DNA of 64,000 nt from Euwallacea fornicatus (taxonomy: Eukaryota > Arthropoda > Insecta > Coleoptera > Curculionidae), in contig NW_027096090.1 in NCBI RefSeq assembly GCF_040115645.1, forward strand, positions 81,920 through 145,919. The letters run 5' to 3'. Positions 41,601 through 51,834 of this stretch are shown piece by piece. The notes beneath the pieces are model-generated. The model had not been told where the DNA came from. It saw only the letters and a list, made by a program, of their open reading frames with translations, and did no database searches. The number at the start of each line of letters is the position of its first letter. Within the stretch, counting starts at the first letter, position 1. Both the position numbers and the translations under genes were made by a program.

Positions 41601-42026
41601 TCGAAATTGTAACAATATATTGTAAAACTGGCTCGTACAACACGCTCGATTAAAAGATTTGACAGTCAGTCATTTTGGAAGCACTCCGTATAAACATTTA
41701 TATGCATATTAACATAAGTCACATAAAGGATGTTCTTTTTTTTTAAGAATGGTAAAAAGTTTAAGGAGAATCGGGAAAAGCGAAATTAAACTTCAACATC
41801 TCGCAAGTCAAAGTGGAAGTAACTTAAGTCGAGCTTTTACAAGAAGTTTTTATCTCAAAATAAGTTCAAGATTAACCGATTTGATTTTTTACCATCTAAC
41901 ACAAAAAGGAGTACCCCGAGTATTAATTAAAATTATTAATCGATCACTTTGGCAATTTATATATTTTTTATATATCAAAGCAATCAGTCAAATCTTCGAA
42001 CAAAGTGTTCTGCAAGCCATAGTTTA

Positions 42027-42092
42027 GATTAATCATTATCCGGGTTAATCATTGTCCAGGTTAAGCATTGTTCATGTTAGTCATTATTCGTG
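42027..42092. repeat. 16-bp tandem repeat, four copies
   Basis: Units of the form GGTTAATCATTGTCCA with small changes, directly adjacent. Confidence 0.75.
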
Positions 42093-42214
42093 GTAGCCAC
42101 ACGTATGTATATAGAGGGTTCGCCATTTATATCTGTTCTCGGTCACGCCATTCGACGAAGTTTCGATTTACTTAATTTAGAAAACGAATACATAAAACTG
42201 TTAATTTAAACACC

Positions 42215-42460
42215 AGTCGATCCGAAAAGAGTTTATTATATTTTAAGTTCTGGTTACATGAAGCGGTAAAAATGAACTGACTAACACTAATGTCTTATGA
42301 TTAAAAAGGCAATCGGCAATTCTGACTCTGATTATTATTCGTCGTCTAAGAGAATTGACTCTAAGCAGAATCAGCGTGGAATAACAAGAATAAATCACGC
42401 CAAATAGCGATTAGATATGCAAATAAGGGCTCAAATATTTTCTTAATCTAATTCCATTTT
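42215..42460. repeat. Dispersed repeat, possible LTR remnant, copy 1
   Basis: Shares ACCAGTCGATMCGAAAA, TTTATTATA and GGCTCAAATAT with 48705-48870 in the same order. The ordering of an A-rich edge and a RTTTATTATA block resembles the LTRs of B and C, but I see no internal element beside it. Confidence 0.4.
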
Positions 42461-44187
42461 AACAAAAACAAATTTTATACCGATGAAAGCATTTGCCACA
42501 TCAAAGTAATTTCTCCAAAAATGCAAACTCAGAAAGAAAGATCACAAAACTGGTGTTTCTTGAACTTTTGAAATTCGTTTTTGTAAATTGATAAATGAGT
42601 CAGAGGTAATCGAAAACTTTAAAACATTCTTGTAATCCACCATACTTTTTTTTTGCACCAGATGGCAAATTTTCAAGTAGCCGCAACTCATTGTTTTTAT
42701 TTTAAGTTACTCACGATTTTTCCCAAAGATTTGTAAAGTCGTTTTTAACTTTGTGTCGATTACCAATGACATCTTTTCATTTGATATTCACAGCCAAGAA
42801 GGTATTTACAAAATATCAATTATAACACAGCAGGCATTATTTTATAACTTGACAGATTTATTATAGCAGGCTTTGCTTCTATTTAACAAAAGCACAATAA
42901 CTCGATTTATCAAGTTATTATGCATTATTAGTCACCACGTATTTCTACTTCGTCAACTTTCATCTAAAATTATTTTTTTACAAAACTAATTATTTTTTGA
43001 GTTCTGAAGGTTCATTATAAGATAACTTCCAAAACCGTAATGTTTGAAAAAAAATGTTATTGCAAATCGGCAGAGAATTAAATATTACATTAGAAAGACA
43101 TAAAAAAACTATGGGTTGCCATTTAAAAAAGTACGAATTTATGCCGTTCAGCGAAAACCGAACACCTCACATTAACGAAAATATTATTAAATCACACAGC
43201 TTTCTAACATAAAGAAGTACAATACTAAAGTTTTCATATCGATATTTTGATATTTGATACAAAAATACCAGAAACCGAGCTCGGACTAATGGCGAACTTC
43301 GTATACACAGGGTCATAGGCCCAACTTGTTCATTAAAAGATTATTAGGATGTAAATGCAAAATTGATCCAGAATTTGAAAATTGGACATTAAGTTAACTT
43401 GAATACAAATTTTCAACTTCGGGTTACTTCCGGTTTGATCAGAAATAGTTGTCCTGGCTTGCCTATTTCAAATGGGGTCTCTAGTATATTAATTTGTTTT
43501 TAAATTCTACGTAACATTTTCGGTATAAAGTCCCATACTTAGATTCCTTATCATTTTTGAAACATTCAATCTCGAATTAGAAACGTGTCTTCGTAACGAT
43601 CAATTTTCAATTTGTGCAAATATCCGCAGGTATAGTAAACACGAACGAAACATTTCGCAAAACGTCAATACAATACATAATCTTTAGTTTACACTCTTGA
43701 CAATTATAGGTTTTAGTATTGCAGTACCGTTCCTAACATTTATATATATTTTTTGAAGTTGTAAAAGTGAATTTTTTAAAACGAAACACCATTCATCTTA
43801 ACTTCAAACAATCGTAACTAGAAAATTTAATTCTCGATCAAAGCTTATCATCAGAGTTACCCATGTCGTTCCAAACCATGGTTCGAAATAATTAAGTTTT
43901 ATTATTTGAATTTGGTAATAACTTTGATTTAAAAAAATAACTTTAATTTCCGATAGGTAACGTATTATTTATTTTTCGAATGTCAACTAGTACTTTCAAA
44001 CAAAATTGAATTACAGCAGACGTTCGATAATGTGAACTAATTAAAACCAAGTGTGGTTCACATTATCGAAATGTTTCCATTAGCGAACGTAATTTAAAAA
44101 TTCAAAGATTTATTGAAAGAAACGTTTAATACTAACATACCTATAAAAAATTAACAAATATTCTTTTATTGTAGTAATAAGTAGTTA

Positions 44188-45839
44188 TTAATTAGAAGAA
44201 AAATAATCAGCAATTTTAGTCTGCGTAAATTTGCGATTAGCATTATCTTCCAATGCCTGAGCCCGTAATTTACGAAGAACTAAAATATCCGCGTATGACA
44301 CTTCTTTTCTTTCAGCCCAATCTAAAGCTTCATTAAATATATGTACAGCTTGGGCATCAGTCACCAAACTTTTTGCTTCAATGGAATCGTCTTCATCATT
44401 CTCACTGTTCTCATCTTTAGTAGCATCATTCGTTAGTTTGTCCTCGTTCCAAATATTAATATCAGCTGAGGTACAAACAGTGTTAGGATTCACTACTTTC
44501 AATAAATTAACAACATCCAATGATGCACTATTGACAATAGAGTCAACGCTGGATAGCAAACGTTCTCTAATTACACTTAAGGGAACATTCTCTTCTTCAT
44601 TATCTTCATCATTGGTACTAAACAGCTTATTCCAACATTTTGCAATAGTTTCCTGATTAAGTTCACTCCAGGCCATATGTAAATCTGTGACAGCTTCTCT
44701 TAATGTTACTTTTTTTAAAGCATCAGATATGTTTTGAGGATTCTTAGACAAAACAGATGAAAGTAAAAACTTTCGATAGTACAGTTTTGTTAGTCTTATT
44801 ATATTCTGGTCCATTGGTTGAATTATTGATGTTACGTTAGGAGGCATGTACATAACAAAAATTGACCCATCTCTGCTCCTCAGTTGTTGTTCTGGAGGAT
44901 GACATGGTGCATTATCCAATAGTAATAACGCTTTTATTGGAAGCTTCTGTTCTTTTAGGAAATTTTTTACCTACAAATTGAAAAACATCTTTAAATTATG
45001 CACAGATCATTTGTGTTTGTTTATTGTTATACCTGAGGAACAAAGCGCTTATGAAACCATTTCAGGAATATACCGCTAGTCATCCAGGCGGTTTTTGAAC
45101 AGTCATAATCAACAGGAACTTTAAAATTTTTAAATGATCGTGGATTTTGTGCTTTTCCTATTACCAATGGTTTTATCTTGTGTGAACCATTAGCATTAGT
45201 ACAGGCCAAAAACGTTATTCGTTGTTTTTCTGTTTTTATACCCGGAGCAGATTTTTCATATGATGCAGCGTAAGTTTTCTCTGGTAACATTTTCCAATAA
45301 AGACCACTTTCATCTGCGTTGTAAATTTGTTCCATTCTTAAATCTAACTCTTTAATGATTTTTATCAATTTTTCTTTAAATGGTTGTACTAATTGTGGTT
45401 GTGCTGATAATTTTTCACCAGATATAGATAACAGTCGAATTCCATATCTTCCTTTGAATCGTTGCAGCCAGCCATCACTAGCAACGAAATTTTCAGTTTC
45501 TTTCAGTTTTTGATTTAACAATTTAGCTCTCTCTTTAAGTATTTCGCCACTAATTGGAACATGATTTTCCCGCTGTTGTAAAAACCACTTATACAGAGAA
45601 TTTTCCATTTTGGGTGCCTTTGCATTTTTTAAAGTTCTTCTATTTCCCGGTCCTCCAAATGTATTGCACGTTCTTTGTAAAAGTTGTCTTTTCATGCGCT
45701 TAATTTTGCAAATTGTTGCTTTTGATACACCATATTTTTTTGCTAATTGTGTTACTCCAGCGCCTAATGAAACTTCTTCTATAATTTTCACTTTCTCACT
45801 TAATTTTAAACATTTTCTTTTATACGACATGGATGCCAT
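44188..45839 (-). CDS. Tigger-like transposase, two exons, intact
   Basis: Spliced 529-residue protein: exon 1 45839-45033 (269 codons), intron 45032-44971 and exon 2 44970-44188. Domains: a psq-type HTH (about 8-55, LSEKVKIIEEVSLGAGVTQL), a CENP-B-type HTH (about 75-140, with SDGWLQRFKGRYGI), then a DDE_1 nuclease with D176 (YNADESGLYW), D288 (LLLLDNAPCHP) and D323 (IIQPMDQNI). The acidic C-terminal region has NDEDD stretches. This is the pogo/Tigger family, which cuts at TA. Without splicing the frame would stop two codons past the junction. The frame is otherwise unbroken across both exons. TIRs and TA duplication argue for a mobile element and not a domesticated gene. Confidence 0.92.
44971..45032 (-). 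other. 62-bp intron of the Tigger-like transposase
   Basis: Begins GTATAAC and ends TTTCAATTTGTAG on the minus strand, is AT-rich and falls between codons (phase 0). The reading frame joins directly: FVPQ before it, VKNFLKEQKLP after it. Length and sequence are typical of short insect introns. Confidence 0.88.
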
Positions 45840-46554
45840 GATCGTAAAAATGTATTAACGCATGCAATGTATTGGTTGTTATAACGTATGTATAAACGTG
45901 TTCTAAACACCATCTACGACTGGCTTGGTTTGCCAGGTTTGTCGTACTTTCTTGCAAAGGTGAATCCCCAACATAAATCGGCGATTCACCGTCGCAAAAA
46001 GTTGTTTACGTCATCGAGCGTATACATTGTTTACATTATCGCGTGTTCCGTTTGATGCTATAGAACGAAGTATGTGTTTACATTAGCGCAAGTTTTAGTT
46101 ATCCCATATTTACGTTATCGAGCGTCTGCTGTACTTTGAAAATTATTTAGATTATAAAGAGTTTGATATTGAACGACATTCCTTACTACTGCAATAATAA
46201 CCTACATAAATAGGAACTAAATGTAAACTCAAGACTGCAGATACAAGTAATTTTGAAATGGATCATTACGGAAGCTTGTTTTTAATTCCAGATCAAATAT
46301 CTAAAAATGGCGAAAGCGCCGGGTTTGGGATATTATACCGAAAAAGAGTAGGTAGGAAATGTATCACTCAGGATCGACAGCTATTTAAAACGTTTAAACC
46401 GGAAATGATAGGAAGTTGCAAACATTAAAAGAAAATAGTAAACACAGTAGAAAGAACTTTATTGGACATTTTCAAATTCGTATCACATTTAGATGTCAAC
46501 AAAGTAAAGGAACGGGACGGGCGAATAATCCTTCCTCGCATAAAGGCCGAATTT

Positions 46555-47345
46555 TAAGTAGTAGTTTTCTTTTTTTAACACGAATTTTCAGGTCACATTT
46601 ATTAGAAATCTGAAATCTGAAATATCAAAAACAACCCAAATATGCGCGCAAAGAAGAGTCGAGAAACAACGACTCAAAACTACTTCTTTACGACACCAAA
46701 ATGGGAAAGGAAAAGCATCCCTTAATTATTCTCTTCTATACTTTTTAGACAAGACGATAAACTTTTATCAATTGCGACATACTAACTATTTTAACTAATA
46801 CAAGTTTAGACTATTTTCAAAGGGCCATGTTATATCTATTTTTATGACATGTCGTGTTTTTGTTACACTTATGTTATAAGAACTGACAAGCAGGAACCCT
46901 GTATCATTTTCTTTACAAAAACTCAAACTTAACGAATTATCGAAACAGTTCCTGTACTTTTTAATTGGTTTTTCAAATTTGAATGAAATGAAACACTTCA
47001 CAAACTCACTTTAAAAATATATATTTTTTTAATTAAAAATTGGGTTTTGGCACCATACGAAACAGCAAGACAAATAAGACAACTTTTACACCTACTAAAT
47101 ATAACTAGAAGAGAATAAAAAACAGGAATGAATATGTCCCATGTAGAACTTTAGATTTATATAATAATAATAACAACAACAATAACAATAGAATCACAGC
47201 ATTTTAGGATTAGTAGGATTTTTGGTGGCTTTTGAGATTTCGGAAAAATATGAAACGTCACATAAAGATTTCTCTTAACTTTTTGAAGTCGACATCGTGA
47301 CATAAATCGAAAACTCCTATTTAAAACGGATCTCGTATATACACG
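46555..47345. repeat. Foldback family F, diverged longer copy
   Basis: 46555-46655 (CTTTTTTTAACACGA, TATCAAAAACAACCCAAATA) resembles the left arm of 37065-37535, and 47210-47345 (TTTTGAGATTT, GTCACATAAA, CGTATATAC) resembles its right arm. The middle is longer and unrelated, perhaps by insertion. Confidence 0.5.
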
Positions 47346-48704
47346 GTGTAGTGTCTGGTATTAGTTGGCGAACCTCGGCTAGCCGGAGATATTCGAAAAG
47401 TGACTTTTGCAACGATAACTCGGGCGTTTCTTAGCATATTTTAACGAAATTTTGCAGTGACATATAGCTCGATTAAGCTAATGTTTCTTACGATCCAGAG
47501 AAAAAGAAACATGCGGAGAAACAACGGAAGAAAAAAAATGGGAGCTAAAGTACACGTTTTCCTTCCAACTTTTTCTTTTTTTTCTCGAGTTTTTTTTATT
47601 GTATGGCTCGCCAACAATGCATTCGGTCATTCGTAGAAATCATTCGTTTCTTTATTTGGATTTCTTCACGATCATAAATAATTAAGATTTACAGTTTGCT
47701 TTAGAAACTATCTCAGTGGTCATTGTTCTCTCTAGTATGTAGGGCTTCAAATTATTTTATTTTTTTATTTTTATTTTTAATTTTAGTGTTAATTTTTTTC
47801 ATTTTCATTTTGTTTTATTTATGTCGAGAACATAGTTCCAGAATATATACACACCCACACACATATTTGCCAGGTTACTATTACATTTGCCGGGTTAATA
47901 TTTGGTGAACTTGTACGTGGCATTCCGATTTTATTATCAGGAGGACTATTGTGCAGACAATTGAAATAAAATTAAAAAATGTCTTCTGGAAACTACGTTC
48001 ACGACAAAAATAAAATAAAAAGAAAGAAAGAAAATTAAGTAAGTCACTTACCGGGTATAAACAGTGATGATAAGTCGAAACGTCTACCACAAACCGTAAA
48101 TATATTTTTTTTAGTAACTAAGAAATCCACATAAAGTAACAGCAAATTTTTGAAAAACTATACTAAACAAATGCATCGCAAAAAGAAAGAAACAGTCTGG
48201 GGGAAAACGTAAGTGAATTAACTCGATTTCCGAACTCTTTTTTTTATTTTTTAGTCATTGAAAGTTACATTATTATCAATGAAAACTTAACTAACAAGAA
48301 GACAAGCATAATTTTTTTTCCATATTATTCACGTAAAAGAATAACCTCCCATTTTTCTTCATTTTATTTTTCATTTTTTTTGTTTTTTTTTTTTAATTGA
48401 GAATTACCTTGCACAAAGGTTATTAACGACAACTTGACTAACGAGAAGACGAGTATTAAATGTTTCTTAAAAAATTTTTTTTTTTTTTTTCATGAAACGG
48501 TTTAAAGCTACTCACAGTAAAGGTCACAAGCGATAATACGAGATTATCTAAAATATAGAAGCATCAAGAACAGTCCGGGGTCGGACATTGAAAAAAAACT
48601 AGTAGCAAGGACGAGGCAATTAATTCTCACTTTCATATCATTCACTTAAACGAACCACCTTCCACTTTTGTATTTTTTTTTTCTAAATTTTTGGTTTATT
48701 AAAT

Positions 48705-48870
48705 ACCAGTCGATACGAAAAAGTAAACGATTTATTATAAACTTGTAATTACAACGAAAGACTTACTATTAAGTAAGTGGTAATAAGTAATGCTGACTAA
48801 TATTTGTTTATCAAGTCTATTATAACGAGTTATATTTGTTTAAAGGCTCAAATATCGGTCTCAATTCAAT
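48705..48870. repeat. Dispersed repeat, possible LTR remnant, copy 2
   Basis: Direct-orientation partner of 42215-42460 with many differences. No adjoining coding sequence. Confidence 0.4.
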
Positions 48871-49219
48871 TTAACATTTTTTTTTTTCACAATTTATTTT
48901 TTCAATTTTTTTCTTTTTTAATTGAAATCATAAAACTATGTCACACTGCTAGGCTTCGTTAGGATAAATTAAGAAAAACCCAGTAAGTTTAATAGAAAGG
49001 TAAGTTCCTTCGGAAGTCAAATTCAAAAACTCAAAAGACACTCGAATAACATTGTCGATTACACAATTTGAAAAGGAACGACAAAGACACTTTAAGCACC
49101 AATCCATCAATGGGTATTAGTAGTATTAAGTCACCAATCTAGATTTTTAGAACAATCACAACGAAAAAACCCATTACTCCTCTTCCTTTTCTTTTTTGTT
49201 CCTAGAGTATCAGTAGTTT

Positions 49220-50000
49220 CTCTTCCCAGGTCATCTTTCCTAATCTCCCCTCTAGTCCTGTTCTGTCCGACCCGGTCGTACTTCACACGAAGGGTTCCAT
49301 TTGTGGTGCACTATCCGCTCGAGAGCCGTCCATTCCGAGAACCCGCACCGACAAGTGACACACGTGTGACAATTGACGAGTGGCGGGGGCGGAAATATCA
49401 GAAATCCGTTAGCTTGGAAAAGAAAAAGGGGAACCCCAAGAGATTTACGACTGGGGTTCATGATAAAAGGAGGTTGGTAGCTCGCGAGGGGACAGTACAG
49501 GCTGCGCAACCATGGAGTAGCAATATAAATAAATCAGTTAAACAGTATCATCTTGTACTCAGTACCTAAGGCCAGTTTCTTCGTTGGGTTTGAATACTGG
49601 CCCTTCTCTACGCTTTTATCCAGTAACGAAATCGTATATTACTCCGTTGGCACCGACTGCGCGTTGCGTTACCCCCCATATCCGATCGGTATACGCAAAT
49701 CCTTGAAATCCCGACATCCCATTCGCTAATAACCCACTCGCTCGCTTCGCTCCTTGATTTCTTACCTCGCTCCTACACCCTTCTTCTCTCTTCCACTCGC
49801 AGTCTCACCGGCGGTATTTTAACCAACATCGCCGCGCCAGGGGTCGTCCTGTATACACATGCCACCCTGATTGCGAGCTATCTATTTGCTCGTTCCAAGA
49901 TGGCGTTGTACTTTCGGTACGTTAGCTCGGTGTGCCACACCGGAACCGCGTACAACAGGGCCGACGCCGCCGCCGTCACAAGCACTCGCCTCCTTTCAAA
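49220..50000 (+). promoter_or_regulatory. GC- and CpG-richer island, candidate host promoter or first exon
   Basis: The composition changes sharply from the surrounding AT-rich DNA, with many CG dinucleotides (for example CGAGAGCCGTCC, GCCGACGCCGCCGCCG). Near its right edge, CCAAGATGGCG (ATG at 49900) is a strong start context, followed after 17 coding bases by CGGTACGT, a plausible donor splice site. The short frame from this ATG shows no known domain. This is the only place in the window that looks like the 5' end of a host gene on the plus strand, and the evidence is compositional only. Confidence 0.3.
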
Positions 50001-50842
50001 CGTCAGTTTGTTTAAAAATTATTCTTTCATTTTTATTCTTTTTTCTTTTTCCATTTTTCATATAGTGGTGCAAATATTATTGTAATATAACTTTCCGTAT
50101 AAAGAGTAAGAAGTACCGAAGGGACAGTTTAATTAATTATATATGTCGACAATTTAACGTGTTTATAATAAATAGGAAAGAGAAAATATAAAAAGGGACC
50201 TGTCGATAAGTGAAGGGCAGGTAATGAGTTTTGTTTGTTTGAAGAATCGGTTGAACTTGAGATGATGGGCAATTGACTGCTTTTAGGGTGCTCAGTTTAG
50301 GTTTGGATATAGAAAGAACAAGACTCGGTTTATGAAGTGCGAAGTACGTCCAGATCAGATGGAATGGGGGCCAGGGGGGGAGATCGGGAAAGATAGCTGG
50401 GAAAGGGCCGATGTTCCAGATTAACAGTTCTCATTCACGAAGGTTTTAGAAATTTAGATTAGTGACTTTGTACAAACTAGGATTTACAGTGTCGTTGTCT
50501 TTCTTTTTTTCAACTTGACAACAAACATAGAAAAGAAAGTGTAATCAACAGGAATATTGTTCTAGAGCTTTGAATTTCTAAATATGGCTAACAAAAGAAT
50601 CTACTCTTCTATTTCGGGAAGAGCTTGACATATTAATAGCAAGGCACTACGCGATTTGACATATACTATTCATTTTTTAAAATTTTATTTTTATTTATTT
50701 TATATAAACATTTTATTTTACTTATTTTTTATTTAATTTGTATCACATTTTTATTAATACATGTTTGTTTAGTGTGTAAGTTTATTTATATTTGTATAAA
50801 TTGATTTAGAATATTTTGTGGAACTGTATATATTTCAAAAAA
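50001..50842. other. AT-rich DNA before the satellite
   Basis: No recognised gene. 50660-50830 is extremely AT-rich. The satellite begins without a transposon at the junction. Confidence 0.5.
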
Positions 50843-51834
50843 TGTAAATTCTACGATCTAGGGATATTTTCGTCATTTCGATCAATCCTGACTTTCAAAA
50901 TCGTCAATTCCGTGAAATCGTCGAGTTTCGTCGGAAATTGACCGTTAACCATGTTTTGACGTTATTTCAACAACGCTACGAGCAATTTTGTTCAAATCGT
51001 CTCATTTTGACAAAATAAGCATAGTGAGGCCTTAATCAACAAATCGTCAATTTCGCTGTCCAAGAACAGTCAGTTTTTGTCCAAATCCTGTAAATCGAAC
51101 GATTTAGGGCTATTTCCATGATTTCGATCAATCCTGAGTTTCAAAATCGTCAATTCCGTGAAATCGGCGAGGTTCGTCGGAAATTGACCGTTAACCATGG
51201 TTTGACGTTATTTCAACAACGCTACGAGCAATTTTGTTCAAATCGTCTCCTTTTAGCACAATAAGCCTAATGGGGCCATAAACGACAAATCGCCAATTCG
51301 ACTGTCCTAGAACAGTCAGTTTTTGTCCAAATCCTGTAAATCGCACGATTTAGGGCTATTTCCATCATTTCGATCAATCCTGAGTTTTAAAATCGTCAAT
51401 TCCGTGAAATCGGCGAGTTTCGTCGGAAATTAACCTTTAACCATGCTTTGACGTTATTTCAATAACGCTACGAGCAATTTTGTTCAAATCGTCTCCTTTT
51501 AGCAAAATAAGCCTAATGGGGCCATAAACGACAAATCGTCAACTTGGCTGTCCTAGAACAGTCAGTTTTTGTCCAAATCCTGTAAATCGCACGATTTAGG
51601 GCTATTTCCATCATTTCGATCAATCCTGAGTTTTAAAATCGTCAATTCCGTAAAATCGGCGAGTTTCGTCGGAAATTGACCGTTAACCATGTTTTGACGT
51701 TATTTCAACAACGCTACGAGCAATTTTGTTCAAATCGTCTCCTTTTAGCACAATAAGCCTAATGGGGCCATAAACGACAAATCGCCAATTCGACTGTCCT
51801 AGAACAGTCAGTTTTTGCCCAAATCCTGCAAATC

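Larger units (their letters stand above)
40646..44011. other. Non-coding DNA with a host inverted-repeat arm and short repeats
   Basis: No recognised gene. It contains the second arm of the host inverted repeat (41400-41600), four 16-bp tandem copies at 42027-42092 and an LTR-like repeat segment at 42215-42460. A 92-codon frame at 41749-42027 has no domain I recognise. A TATA-like ATATAAGCAG at about 40849 is followed by CGCAGGTAAG at 40890-40899, a good donor splice sequence, so an untranslated first exon is possible but unproven. Confidence 0.4.
44014..46131 (-). mobile_element. pogo/Tigger-like DNA transposon, apparently complete
   Basis: A 2118-bp element flanked by TA (44012-44013 and 46132-46133). 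Ends read CAGCAGACGTTCGATAATGT and CAGCAGACGCTCGATAACGT inward. Inside the right end are four direct copies of a TTTACRTTATCG-like motif (46004, 46029, 46076, 46109); the left end has three, in mixed orientation (44021, 44056, 44074). One transposase gene on minus is intact once spliced. Confidence 0.93.
46134..49219. other. AT-rich non-coding DNA
   Basis: No recognised gene. Many homopolymer T tracts between 47500 and 48950. It holds a diverged copy of foldback family F (about 46555-47345) and the second copy of the LTR-like repeat (48705-48870). Confidence 0.45.

Noticed and set aside
41749..42027. 92-codon frame on plus
   Set aside because: No recognised domain, followed by a short tandem repeat, in a region without other gene signs. 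Not enough to call a gene.
44188..45839. Domesticated CENP-B-like host gene
   Set aside because: Flanking TIRs and TA duplication at 44012-46133 fit a mobile element; no sign of loss of ends.
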